Origin: Flavobacteriales bacterium
GTDB taxonomy: Bacteria > Bacteroidota > Bacteroidia > UBA10329
Length of the DNA: 64,000 bases
Direction: 5' to 3'
Assembly: GCA_021741155.1 (NCBI GenBank)
Contig: JAIOYP010000007.1
Span: forward strand, 1-64,000
Both the position numbers and the translations under genes were made by a program. Positions 1-9,100 of the stretch are shown one piece after another. Position 1 is the stretch's first letter, and each line of letters starts with the position of its first letter. The notes below the pieces were generated by a model. It was not told the DNA's origin, searched no databases, and was given only the letters and a program-made list of their open reading frames with translations.

Positions 1-206
1 GAGAATACTAGACTGGATTTGAGAACGAGGGAGTGCTAAATCCTGCTGAAAGAACCCGAAGTTGAAAATCAACAACAGGTGTCAGAAAAGCCCTGTAGTT
101 GCAGAGCTTCTTGTTCTAGGAGTCATCCTAATAAATACCGACCCCATCCATCAATTCTGCAATCACGCTGTATCTCAGTGCTGACAAGGGTTTCAGTAAA
201 ACTAAA
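1..206. other. window edge, no supported gene
   Basis: Short open frames on both strands here show no recognisable domain, no promoter-like TAnnTTTG element in a useful place, and are interrupted by stops. The stretch lies downstream of the tRNA-Ala terminator. I see nothing that can be called. Confidence 0.5.
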
Positions 207-243
207 AACCGGATACTCCCTGAAAAATTGGAAGTATCCGGTT
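207..243 (-). terminator. intrinsic terminator of tRNA-Ala
   Basis: A perfect 11-bp stem (AACCGGATACT at 207-217 with AGTATCCGGTT at 233-243) begins 4 nt beyond the tRNA 3' end. Read on the minus strand it is followed by TTTTTAGTTTTAC, a good U-tract. Confidence 0.8.
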
Positions 244-245
244 GG

Positions 246-325
<80 letters not shown>

Positions 326-329
326 GCGG

Positions 330-337
330 CAAATGTA
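330..337 (-). promoter_or_regulatory. -7 element TACATTTG of tRNA-Ala
   Basis: Minus-strand TACATTTG matches the Bacteroidota -7 consensus TAnnTTTG and ends 10 nt before the tRNA. No clear -33 TTTG is seen 19-20 nt further upstream, so only the -7 element is called. Confidence 0.5.
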
Positions 338-344
338 ATTCTTT

Positions 345-1379
345 TCAATTATTGAGTGTATCCAACTCCGATAGGATATTGGAAATAATGGTTCGCCTTT
401 TTTCGTGATGAGGAAGGGAGATTCCGCAGTCGATTCCGACCACTTTTTGACCGTTTCTGTAAACCGAATATTCAAGTGGCCGTTGCTGTACGATGCAATG
501 AACGTAAGCGTAGAAGTAATCTGCAAAATATTCCAAATCATTAACAGAACTATACATGGTTGGAAAAGGTGAATTGCGCAATGAACCAAAGCGTTTGATA
601 TACTCTTCCGTGCTCAAACGTTGGTCTCGGTAATAATGGAGGTCATCAAAATGTTCTTGGTTTTCGGGCGTCATTTCAACAGAAACCTTGGAAACTTGGA
701 ATACCCCTTCCAAAAGAGAATTCTGGCCAAGTTTTTCCCAACTGGAATCGAACTTCCGTGTCTGATTGGTCGTGATTCCAATACAATGAGCCACTTCGTG
801 AATCAGGAGTGTTTCCAATGTGAATTCAGGACGATTGTTTGAGTCACCCTCAATTCTGTGGTCAATTGTGTAACCAGCAGCAAGTTCAACTGCTGTTCGT
901 TCCCTGTCTGTAAACCAATCGTTAGGCAGGCTTTCCATTGCTTCGCGGTCGATGAGAATGATGAACGAAGAGTCATTCTTTTGCAACGCATAGGCTGAAG
1001 AACCAAGCTTACTGACCACGTAAACGTGTGAAACGTATTGCTCGCAATAATTTTTCAATCCTTGAGGCCATTGTTCGTATAGAAGAACAAAACGGTTCCA
1101 GATTTCCAGATTCGCTTCAGCTTTGACTGTCGGTGTTTTTCTATCACGCTTTAGATTGAAGTAGTTGAGAAGCAATTCATCATCACACGCAGAAAAACGG
1201 TTTCGGAAATGGACTTTTGAAGCACCGTTGGAATTGGTTTGCACGGCCCAATCAATTCGTGCTGACTCAACTTTTGCAACATGTCGTTTTCGCAACTCCG
1301 TACGGAGTGCACGAACTCCATGCAATCCCGTTGCGCCAAGGAAAATTCCCAGAAACAGATACAGCAACGACTTTTTCAT
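345..1379 (-). CDS. putative membrane-anchored zinc metallopeptidase-like protein
   Basis: A 344-residue protein. It opens with an uncleaved-signal-like or anchor helix (residues about 4-25) followed by a basic stretch, so the body is probably outside the inner membrane. Residues about 193-199 read HEVAHCI, an HExxH zinc-peptidase motif. A later DLEYFADYF (about 283) could supply the third ligand (Glu or Asp), as in gluzincin-type enzymes. I do not recognise the exact family or substrate. A -7-like TACTTTTA (1388-1395, minus strand) lies just upstream of the ATG, giving the short leader typical of this phylum. Peptidase activity is inferred from the motif only. Confidence 0.65.
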   Translation of the reverse strand: MKKSLLYLFLGIFLGATGLHGVRALRTELRKRHVAKVESARIDWAVQTNSNGASKVHFRNRFSACDDELLLNYFNLKRDRKTPTVKAEANLEIWNRFVLLYEQWPQGLKNYCEQYVSHVYVVSKLGSSAYALQKNDSSFIILIDREAMESLPNDWFTDRERTAVELAAGYTIDHRIEGDSNNRPEFTLETLLIHEVAHCIGITTNQTRKFDSSWEKLGQNSLLEGVFQVSKVSVEMTPENQEHFDDLHYYRDQRLSTEEYIKRFGSLRNSPFPTMYSSVNDLEYFADYFYAYVHCIVQQRPLEYSVYRNGQKVVGIDCGISLPHHEKRRTIISNILSELDTLNN

Positions 1380-1431
1380 GCTCAGCGTAAAAGTACGCTC
1401 ACCGATTCAACCATGTTTTTAGAAAAAAGAA

Positions 1432-1453
1432 AGGGCAGCCAATTGGCTGCCCT
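1432..1453 (-). terminator. intrinsic terminator of the T9SS gene
   Basis: A perfect 22-nt palindrome (AGGGCAGCCAA/TTGGCTGCCCT) lies 27 nt beyond the stop at 1481 and is followed on the minus strand by TTCTTTTTTC. It separates this transcript from the next gene. Confidence 0.8.
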
Positions 1454-1480
1454 CCCCGACCGAATAAGAATCGAAACCCA

Positions 1481-3946
1481 TTAATCGACTCTCATAAATT
1501 TTCGTGTTACACTAAAGTTTCCGTCAACGTCCTGAATGTTTAGGAAGTAATATCCGTCTTTCAATTGGCTTGCATTGACACTGACCGTATTATCACCACC
1601 TGCCACTGAAATGGTGTGTGTAGAAATCATTCGACCAGTAAGGTCGAGTATGGAGATGTCAACCATTACTTCGTTTTCAAGATTGAAACGGATGGAAGCA
1701 TCGTTTCCAACCGGATTTGGATAAACATCGCTGATAGCACCATCGAAATCAAATTCTTCAATTCCGGTTGAGATTAACGACTCTGAAGCCAAGATGTGAA
1801 CGTTATCTACCGAAGGCTCATTTTCTCCGATGGTCACAATAGCTGGAATCGTTTGCACACCAAGGGCTTCTACATAAACCTGATAGGTTCCGTAAGCCAA
1901 GTTGCTGAATCCGAATGATCCGTTTGCATCTGTGTAAGCGTAAGCAATGGCATCGCCAGAAAGGTTGAACAACATTACTTGGATTCCGCTCAACGGGTCT
2001 CCTAAGTCGGTTTTATTCGCTCCTTGAGTTACATCTCCACCAATGAAGCCCGGTCCGCCAGGGTTGTTGGCTGCAATCAACGTCACGTCTGTAGTCACTT
2101 GTGCATTTACCTGCCCGATGGTAACAGTTTGAGCAAATCCCCAGAAAGGTGAGTTTCCGTAGTACGTTGGAATGTGACCGTTGTAGTACTGGCTGCCAGA
2201 AGTGGCCGCTGCTTTGATTAAATAATCGCCACAAACCAATGGACCGAAGAAGAAGAAATTGCTTGAATCAATCGGCAAACTGTCGATGGCAGTAAGCGCG
2301 TTCGTCAACGAATCGAACAGAATCAAGTACACCATTCCTTCATCTAAAGGCTGGTTGTTGCTTCCTGCATAGATCTCCCCAGAAATGTATCCGTAGCAGT
2401 TGTTGCTACCAACAGTAATTGTTTGGCATTGCTGATCAGAACAGTTGTTTAACGAATCAACAATTGTAAGACAGATTGTGTGAACACCATTCGTAAATCC
2501 TGGAGAATAAGCCTCGTAACCATTGCCAACATATTGGTTGTCAATACTCCATTGGTAATAGAAGTTTGGATTCTGAACGTTTGCCGAAAACGTGTATCCG
2601 ATAGGAGTTGGACCTGAATTGCTGAACGAAGCATTACAGTTTCCGTTGTTGCTTCCTACATAAACGTCTACACAATACGTGTCTTGACAAGATGAATCCG
2701 CAGAAGTAATAGTCAAGCATACGTAATACGTTCCTGTACCATTGTAAAGATGAAGTGGGTTCTGGTCTGTAGAAAAAGTGTTGTCGCCAAAATCCCAGAA
2801 ATAGAACGCTCCGCCTTGAGATGCATCTGTGAACCAAACTCCGGGAAGTGGAGCTCCAAGCATTGAATCAGGCTCAGAAACAAAGTAAGCTTGGCAACCA
2901 GAAGAGTTTGCTATAGTTATACATTCAGTTGTTGTACAACCCGTGGCATCGGTCACTATCACACAATATACTCCTGATGAAGTGATATTTATGTGCTGAG
3001 TTGTTTGACTGTTTGGACTCCATAGATAAGTATAAGGAGCAGTTCCATTGCCAACGGCCTCTAATGAAACACTTGAACCGTTAGTGAGTGGGCCACTCGC
3101 TGTGATTGTTGCGCTGCAATTACTGTTAAAAGGAAGAAGCGTATCGCAAGCTGTTGCGGTACATCCATTTGCATCTGTAGCACTTACGCAATAAACTTCT
3201 CCATTCGGACTTGGATTCTGAACCGTGATTGAATTTGTTGTCGCGTTATTTGACCACACGTAAGAATCAAACCCACCAGATGCTGTGAGCGTATAGACCA
3301 ACCCAATCAAATTCGAATCAACGGTCGTGGTTATTTCAACAGAACATCCGCTCGGATTGCCGTTCAAATAAAGCGTGTCTGCATTGGTTGATACACAACC
3401 ATTGGCATCGGTTATGGTGAGGTAAACCCCAACTGTACCGCCATTAAACACGTGCGAAACGGTTTGAGTAGAATACGAAGTGCCATCCACCCACCAATCG
3501 TAGGCAAATGGTGCAGTTCCCGTGGCGTTTGCAACAAAAGTCCATGTTCCGTTTATGCTGTCGTTTGTGGATGTGAATGATGCACTGCAATTAGAGTTTC
3601 CTGCACAGAAAGTGAAGTCAACCGTTGCTAAGTCGATGGAGCCTTGCCCATTCATAACTGTTTCTTGCAAAAGAAGCCAGTTACACGAATCGTTGGTTTG
3701 AACCGTGTACGTAACATTTGGTCCGGTAACAGAGCCATTCAAAATCTCTAGGAAGTAAAAACCGTTGGCATCGGTTGTCGTACAAAGAGAATCGTTTTGC
3801 CAAAAGACGCAAACCTCATAGTTTGGAATTGCTTGGCCGCTCACATCCAGTATTGTGCCTGAAATGAACATGTTGTTTGGGTCTGGCTGTGCCAGCACGC
3901 CTGTGGCCATCAGGAGGAAAAGGCCGAGTGTTTTTAACGTTTTCAT
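1481..3946 (-). CDS. secreted PKD-repeat protein with T9SS type A sorting domain
   Basis: An 821-residue secreted protein. The start at 3946 is chosen because it gives a clean signal peptide (MKTLKTLGLFLLMATGVLA, then QPDPNN); the frame opens 30 codons earlier without one. After an N-terminal carboxypeptidase-regulatory-like domain (about 25-100) come several Cys-rich Ig/PKD-like repeats with NGTAPF..W and FWDFGD motifs, then two more CarboxypepD_reg-like segments. The last ~75 residues are a type IX sorting domain (DVYPNPVGNDASIRF ... GYYFLNI ... KFMRVD). The family is exported by signal peptide and then carried across the outer membrane by T9SS. An adhesin or surface role is inference. Confidence 0.9.
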   Translation of the reverse strand: MKTLKTLGLFLLMATGVLAQPDPNNMFISGTILDVSGQAIPNYEVCVFWQNDSLCTTTDANGFYFLEILNGSVTGPNVTYTVQTNDSCNWLLLQETVMNGQGSIDLATVDFTFCAGNSNCSASFTSTNDSINGTWTFVANATGTAPFAYDWWVDGTSYSTQTVSHVFNGGTVGVYLTITDANGCVSTNADTLYLNGNPSGCSVEITTTVDSNLIGLVYTLTASGGFDSYVWSNNATTNSITVQNPSPNGEVYCVSATDANGCTATACDTLLPFNSNCSATITASGPLTNGSSVSLEAVGNGTAPYTYLWSPNSQTTQHINITSSGVYCVIVTDATGCTTTECITIANSSGCQAYFVSEPDSMLGAPLPGVWFTDASQGGAFYFWDFGDNTFSTDQNPLHLYNGTGTYYVCLTITSADSSCQDTYCVDVYVGSNNGNCNASFSNSGPTPIGYTFSANVQNPNFYYQWSIDNQYVGNGYEAYSPGFTNGVHTICLTIVDSLNNCSDQQCQTITVGSNNCYGYISGEIYAGSNNQPLDEGMVYLILFDSLTNALTAIDSLPIDSSNFFFFGPLVCGDYLIKAAATSGSQYYNGHIPTYYGNSPFWGFAQTVTIGQVNAQVTTDVTLIAANNPGGPGFIGGDVTQGANKTDLGDPLSGIQVMLFNLSGDAIAYAYTDANGSFGFSNLAYGTYQVYVEALGVQTIPAIVTIGENEPSVDNVHILASESLISTGIEEFDFDGAISDVYPNPVGNDASIRFNLENEVMVDISILDLTGRMISTHTISVAGGDNTVSVNASQLKDGYYFLNIQDVDGNFSVTRKFMRVD

Positions 3947-4211
3947 GATGATTGTTTTTAGTTCTACGGTACAAATGTGCAGAGCGAAAGCGAAGGTAGG
4001 AATGTGATTGCGATTATTTCTTACGCAGCCAAACAAGAATTAATGTCTGAATAACTTTAATTTGAGTTCGGAAAGACTATTTATTTCTTACGTGAATGTA
4101 AGCCTGATGAGGCGAACCGCCCCCGATTTTTCATCGGGGGAACACCCAAATAATTAAGCGAATCGCGTAGTTAATGGCTGGTAGCCTATACCTTTGCTCC
4201 ACTATAAGACC
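3947..4211. promoter_or_regulatory. divergent intergenic region with trkA promoter and hairpin
   Basis: This gap separates the divergent T9SS gene and trkA. A strong hairpin (CCCCCGAT/ATCGGGGG, 4120-4140) lacks a T-run. The trkA -7 element TACCTTTG is at 4189-4196, 15 nt before the ATG. No other feature was found. Confidence 0.55.
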
Positions 4212-5549
4212 ATGAGAATAATAATTGCAGGAGCTGGAGATGTGGGATTTCATCTTGCTAAACTTCTTACACAGGAAAATCAGGACATTACGCTGATTGA
4301 TACGGACGCGGAAAAATTGAAGTACGCAGCCGAGCATTTTGACATTGCAACCATTCGTGGAAACTCAATTTCGTACACGATTTTGGATGAGGCGAATGTG
4401 AGCCGTGCCGATTTGGTGATTGCTGCCACAAACTCGGAGGAGACGAATATTTCGACCTGCATTATTGCCAAGCATTTGGGCGCCAAGCGAACGATTGCAC
4501 GTGTTAGAAACACGGAGTTTTTGCTGAAACGCGAGAAGTTAGACCTTGAGAAATTGGGGATTGATGAGATTATCAGCACAGAAACGTTGGCTGCCCGCGA
4601 GATTAAGCGATTGCTGAAAGATGTTGCTTTCACGGATTCATTTGAATTTGACCGTGGACTGTTGCATCTCCTTGGTATCTCAATTGAAGCTGCTAGTCCT
4701 TTGGCTGGGAAAACAGTGTCGGAATCTGCCTACCTGAACCCAGACAATAATTTCTTGACAGTTGCTATTCTGAGAAATAATCAGACCATTATTCCGCGTG
4801 GCGATGTGTCGTTTCATATTGGCGACCACGTCTATTTTATTGCGCAGCCAGACGCCATGAATCACATTCTTGAGCTTTCGGGAAAAGAACGGAAGCGCAT
4901 TAAGAATATCATGATTCTTGGTGGAAACGAGGTTGGTGTTCATACGGCTAAAAAATTGAGTCTCAAGTTCAATGTGAAGCTGATTGAAGCCGACAAAGAC
5001 CGTTGTTTTGAGTTGGCAGACGAACTTCGAGGAACTTTGATCATCCATGGAAATGGAAGTAATGTGGAGCTACTGGAAGAAGAAGGAATTGACCAAATGG
5101 ATGCTTTTATTGCGGTAACAGACAACTCCGAAACCAACATCATTTCGTGTCTGGTTGCCAAGAACCACAAGGTTCAGAAAACCATTGCGCTGGTTGAGAA
5201 TATGGACTATATCCACCTTTCGCAGAACATTGGTGTTGACACAATGATTAACAAGAAACTGATTGCGGCCAACTTCATTTTCCGTCACATTCGTAAAGGC
5301 GAAGTGCTTTCGTTAACCAGTTTGCATGGCGTTGATGCTGAAGTTGTAGAGTTTGAAGTGAGCGAAAAATCATCTGTTATGGGCAAGGTTTTGAAATCGA
5401 TAAACTTTCCGAAATCGGCCATCGTGGGTGGCGTTATCCGAAACGGGCGAAGCTTTACACCAAACGGTGATTTTATCTTCGAAGCTAAGGATCACGTGGT
5501 TGTGGTAGCGCGACCAGAATGCATCCACAAGATTGAAAGCTATTTCTAA
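4212..5549 (+). CDS. trkA: Trk system potassium uptake protein TrkA
   Basis: A 445-residue cytosolic gating subunit of the Trk/Ktr potassium uptake system. It has two RCK units: the first opens with the Rossmann motif GAGDVG (about 5-12) and the second with LGGNEVG (about 235), each followed by a TrkA_C-like half. The ATG at 4212 is chosen because an upstream TTG at 4194 lies inside the -7 promoter element TACCTTTG. trkH starts on the base right after the stop, so gate and channel are made together. Confidence 0.95.
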   Translation: MRIIIAGAGDVGFHLAKLLTQENQDITLIDTDAEKLKYAAEHFDIATIRGNSISYTILDEANVSRADLVIAATNSEETNISTCIIAKHLGAKRTIARVRNTEFLLKREKLDLEKLGIDEIISTETLAAREIKRLLKDVAFTDSFEFDRGLLHLLGISIEAASPLAGKTVSESAYLNPDNNFLTVAILRNNQTIIPRGDVSFHIGDHVYFIAQPDAMNHILELSGKERKRIKNIMILGGNEVGVHTAKKLSLKFNVKLIEADKDRCFELADELRGTLIIHGNGSNVELLEEEGIDQMDAFIAVTDNSETNIISCLVAKNHKVQKTIALVENMDYIHLSQNIGVDTMINKKLIAANFIFRHIRKGEVLSLTSLHGVDAEVVEFEVSEKSSVMGKVLKSINFPKSAIVGGVIRNGRSFTPNGDFIFEAKDHVVVVARPECIHKIESYF

Positions 5550-7004
5550 ATGGGTATCAATTACAGAATTGTAATTCACGTTCTCGGACTTCTATTGATG
5601 TTCAACGGGCTATTTATGGTCTTGTGCTTGCCTGCTTCTTTCTATTTCAACCTTGACGATATCGTTCCGATGGCATTTTCCATCGCAATTACCATCGGCA
5701 CAGGACTGGCCGCTTGGGTTATGTCTCGCTCTTCCGAAAAGCCAAACATTCGCAAACGCGAAGGTTTTCTGATTGTAAGTTTCGGTTGGTTGGTAATGTC
5801 ACTTTCGGGTACACTCCCCTACATTCTGAGCGGTTCGGTGGTCAGTTTTGCTGATGCCTTCTTCGAGACCGTTTCTGGTTATACAACAACTGGAGCTTCC
5901 ATTATTACCGATCTCACCATCATTCCAAAAGACATTCTCTTTTGGCGCAGCATGACCCAATGGATTGGCGGAATGGGAATTATTGTGCTTGCCGTGGCCA
6001 TTTTGCCCATATTAGGAATTGGAGGAATGCAGCTTTTCGGAGCCGAATCGCCTGGCCTCAAAACCGATAAACTTGCTCCAAAAATTCGAGATACAGCCAA
6101 ACGGCTATGGCTGGTTTACCTCGGGTTGACTGCGGCCGAAGTCATCGCTCTAAAATTTGCTGGAATGAGCTGGTTTGATGCCCTCAACCATGCTATGACC
6201 ACCATGGCAACCGGAGGATTCTCAACCTATAACACGAGTGCTGCTCAGTTTTCTCCAGCCATTCAGTACATCATCACGCTATTCATGTTTTTGGCAGGAA
6301 CCAGTTTCACGCTCACCTACTTTGGTCTGGTTGGGAACCTCAAAAAAGTGCTCGAAAACGAAGAATTCAGATACTATGCGGCCATTACAGTTTTTACTAC
6401 ACTTGCTGTTTCCATTGTTGTAGCAAGTGTGGTAGATGAGCCGTTTGAAAAGGCATTCCGCGACTCCCTCTTTCAAGTTGTTTCGGTTATTACAACCACA
6501 GGATTTGTCTCGGCAGATTACACCAGTTGGACCCCGTTCATCACCATGGTTTTCTTCATTCTGATGTTTTTTGGTGGTTCTGCAGGTTCAACAGCAGGTG
6601 GTGTCAAGATTGTACGTCACGTCATTTTAGTAAAAAACAGTATTCTCGAACTCAAACGGCAATTACACCCTTCGGCCATTATTCCTGTTCGACTTAATGG
6701 TCGTGCGGTCGATCCATCGATAACCTACAATGTGGTGGCTTTTATCATGACCTACATTATCATGTTCGCAGTTGGTTCGGTAATTATGACCATGTTCGGA
6801 ATAGATTTACTTACCGCAATGGGCTCGGTAGCAACCTCGCTCGGAAACATTGGCCCCGGCATAGGGCTTGTTGGTCCAGTAGACAACTTTGCTTGGCTTC
6901 CTTCAACTGCAAAATGGCTGCTTTCCATACTCATGCTCATTGGCCGATTAGAACTCTTCACAGTACTAATTCTGTTCACTCCGTATTTTTGGAGGAGGCA
7001 TTGA
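5550..7004 (+). CDS. trkH: Trk potassium transporter membrane subunit TrkH
   Basis: A 484-residue polytopic inner-membrane protein, the K+-conducting partner of TrkA. Hydrophobic helices run throughout. The filter-type loops TTTGAS (about 111), ATGGFS (about 219), TTTGF (about 314) and SLGNIGPG (about 430) match the four pseudo-repeats of the superfamily of K+ transporters, and GGSAGSTAGGVK (about 343-354) is the TrkH/KtrB signature. It abuts trkA with no gap and its TGA overlaps the next ATG (TGATG). Confidence 0.95.
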   Translation: MGINYRIVIHVLGLLLMFNGLFMVLCLPASFYFNLDDIVPMAFSIAITIGTGLAAWVMSRSSEKPNIRKREGFLIVSFGWLVMSLSGTLPYILSGSVVSFADAFFETVSGYTTTGASIITDLTIIPKDILFWRSMTQWIGGMGIIVLAVAILPILGIGGMQLFGAESPGLKTDKLAPKIRDTAKRLWLVYLGLTAAEVIALKFAGMSWFDALNHAMTTMATGGFSTYNTSAAQFSPAIQYIITLFMFLAGTSFTLTYFGLVGNLKKVLENEEFRYYAAITVFTTLAVSIVVASVVDEPFEKAFRDSLFQVVSVITTTGFVSADYTSWTPFITMVFFILMFFGGSAGSTAGGVKIVRHVILVKNSILELKRQLHPSAIIPVRLNGRAVDPSITYNVVAFIMTYIIMFAVGSVIMTMFGIDLLTAMGSVATSLGNIGPGIGLVGPVDNFAWLPSTAKWLLSILMLIGRLELFTVLILFTPYFWRRH

Positions 7005-7528
7005 TGATCTTCAGCACACAACTAAACAAAGACGACAACTCCGACCTGTATCATTGGTTCTTTTCAGTTCCAAATGAGGTTGCCGAATTCTTCATCGAAG
7101 GAAACGACCGAAGGGTAATCACCAAAGTCAATGGCGAAGTAAAATACCACTGCGCGGTTTTTGGCGATGGAATGGGCGGATATCGCATTTTGCTCAACCG
7201 CGAACGCTGCAAAAAGCTCGGCCTCGTCCGTGGAGAAACCATCAGTGTAGAACTCGAAAAAGACACTTCAGAATATGGAGTGCCAATGAGTGAAGAGCTT
7301 CGCGAGGTGCTTGATCAAAACCCAGAGTCGGACGAGCTGTTTCACAAACTGACCAAAGGCACACAGCGGACTTTGATTTACTGGAGCGATAACGTTAAAA
7401 GCTCAGAAATCAAGATTAGGCGAGCCATGGTGATGACCGACCACCTAGTGAATCAAGGTGGAAAACCTGATTTCAAGTTGCTGAATGTGGAGATGAAAGA
7501 AGCCAATCAAACAGCAAAACGCAGCTAA
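7004..7528 (+). CDS. DUF1905/YdeI-like (OmpD-associated) protein
   Basis: A 174-residue soluble protein. The start is the ATG that overlaps the trkH stop by one base; the frame extends upstream inside trkH but that part is a shadow. The N-terminal ~90 residues (AVFGDGMGGYRILLNRERCKK...GETISVELEKD) resemble DUF1905, a small barrel. The C-terminal half (EELREVLDQNPE...RTLIYWSDNVKSSEIKIRRA) is the YdeI/OmpD-associated helical region. The molecular role is not known. Coupling to trkH and the downstream channel puts it in the potassium block, but that may be coincidence. Confidence 0.75.
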   Translation: MIFSTQLNKDDNSDLYHWFFSVPNEVAEFFIEGNDRRVITKVNGEVKYHCAVFGDGMGGYRILLNRERCKKLGLVRGETISVELEKDTSEYGVPMSEELREVLDQNPESDELFHKLTKGTQRTLIYWSDNVKSSEIKIRRAMVMTDHLVNQGGKPDFKLLNVEMKEANQTAKRS

Positions 7529-7546
7529 GGCACTACCTTTATAGTC

Positions 7547-8449
7547 ATGGCGTCTACAAAGTTGCCCAACATTAGTCCTGCCCTGCATAAGCAGATTTTG
7601 GAAGAAGACCCTCGGGCATTTTCCAAATTTCCGCCTTCCATAAAACACATCCGGCTGATTCTTCACGAAGTGATTTTCGGTACCGATACAAGCTGGGGCA
7701 AACGGTTTGATGTGGTGTTACTTTGGGCCATCGTTATCAGCTTGGTTGCCATCATGCTCGAAAGCATTCCTGAATTTAGGCACCAGCATGGCAATTCACT
7801 CTTCGTTCTTGAGTGGGTGTTAACGGTCGTTTTTACACTTGAATACTTATTGCGCGTTTGGGTTTCGAATTCGTCACGTGGCTATGCATTCAGCTTTTTC
7901 GGCATCATCGACTTTTTGGCCGTCATTCCAACCTACATCAGCCTTTTTGTAGCTGGCACCCATTTTCTATTGGTAATTAGAGCGATTCGACTTCTTCGCG
8001 TTTTCAGAATTCTGAAGCTTGCGCGCTATATAAAAGGAGCGCAAGCCATTGGTGCTGGATTGAAAGCAAGCAAAGAGAAAATCTTCGTTTTCCTGACTGC
8101 CGTTATCACCTTAGCCGTTATCATGGGTACACTCATGTACATGATTGAAGGAGGCGAACATGGTTTTGATAGCATACCTCGAAGCATTTATTGGGCGATA
8201 GTCACCTTAACAACCGTTGGCTACGGGGACATTGCGCCTGAAACAATTCTCGGCCAGTTTGTGGCTGCGTTTGTCATGATTCTCGGTTATAGCATCATTG
8301 CCGTTCCCACCGGAATCGTAAGTGCCGAAATGAACAAGGCATCAAAGGATACTTCTGGTCGTTCATGCCAGCGCTGCGGAGAGACCGAGCACTTTGAAAA
8401 CGCACGTTTCTGCCATAAATGTGGAGAAAGAATCGTTCTAGATTCATGA
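7547..8449 (+). CDS. voltage-gated potassium channel with C-terminal zinc ribbon
   Basis: A 300-residue six-helix ion channel subunit. The S4-type helix about 144-158 carries regularly spaced arginines (VIRAIRLLRVFRILK) as a voltage sensor, and the pore loop has the K+ filter TVGYGD at about 222-227. After the last helix the tail carries four cysteines as two CxxC pairs (C274, C277, C289, C292), a zinc-ribbon-like knuckle that is not part of the usual channel. It follows trkA-trkH, so uptake and probable efflux routes for K+ sit side by side. Its stop overlaps the next start (ATGA). Confidence 0.92.
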   Translation: MASTKLPNISPALHKQILEEDPRAFSKFPPSIKHIRLILHEVIFGTDTSWGKRFDVVLLWAIVISLVAIMLESIPEFRHQHGNSLFVLEWVLTVVFTLEYLLRVWVSNSSRGYAFSFFGIIDFLAVIPTYISLFVAGTHFLLVIRAIRLLRVFRILKLARYIKGAQAIGAGLKASKEKIFVFLTAVITLAVIMGTLMYMIEGGEHGFDSIPRSIYWAIVTLTTVGYGDIAPETILGQFVAAFVMILGYSIIAVPTGIVSAEMNKASKDTSGRSCQRCGETEHFENARFCHKCGERIVLDS

Positions 8450-9039
8450 GTAAACTCGCGTTTTTCATTCTTCTTTTTTCTCTTTCACTATTCGCGAAAG
8501 CTCAAAAACCTGAGCCGCTTTTCATTGGCGACAAAGCCCCTAATTTTCTCGCTCTCGACCAATTTGAACAGCGGGTTTCATTGAAAGAACGTCTAGAAAA
8601 TGGTCCGGTGATTGTGGTTTTCTACCGTGGTCAGTGGTGTCCGCATTGCAATCGGCACATGAGCCAAATTCAAGATTCGTTGCAGATGATTTTGGATACT
8701 GGAGCTTCGGTAATTGCCATTACCCCTGAAAAAGGCGAAAAGATTGAAAAAACGATGCAGAAAAGCGGGGCCACTTTTAGCATTATTTACGATGAAAGCC
8801 ACCACATTATGGATAAGTATCACGTCACTTTCAAGCTTAGTGGTTGGAAGCGATTTATCTACGGAGCTGCGGGAATCAACATCAATAAAGCAAGTGGAAA
8901 TAAAGACAGTGCGCTGCCTGTTCCGGCCACTTACATCATTGCGCAGGACGGAATCATTTTCAGTTCACATTTCAACACGGATTACACAGAACGGATGTCG
9001 GTGAAGGAGATGTTGGAAGTGCTATCTGAAATGAGGTAG
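8446..9039 (+). CDS. secreted peroxiredoxin/thioredoxin-like (AhpC/TSA family) protein
   Basis: A 197-residue protein starting at the ATG that overlaps the channel stop by 4 nt; this start gives a signal peptide (MSKLAFFILLFSLSLFAKAQ). The thioredoxin fold follows, with FYRGQWCPHC (Cys about 65 and 68) as the redox centre. AhpC/TSA peroxiredoxins use the first Cys as peroxidatic residue; the CxxC pair also suits a thiol-disulfide oxidoreductase. It likely works in the periplasm. Peroxidase versus oxidoreductase cannot be decided from sequence alone. Confidence 0.85.
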   Translation: MSKLAFFILLFSLSLFAKAQKPEPLFIGDKAPNFLALDQFEQRVSLKERLENGPVIVVFYRGQWCPHCNRHMSQIQDSLQMILDTGASVIAITPEKGEKIEKTMQKSGATFSIIYDESHHIMDKYHVTFKLSGWKRFIYGAAGININKASGNKDSALPVPATYIIAQDGIIFSSHFNTDYTERMSVKEMLEVLSEMR

Positions 9040-9100
9040 ATAAAAACCAACAGAACCAATTTTTCGCGGTTCCGTAAACCTCAAGTTCGTTTAGCAAATT

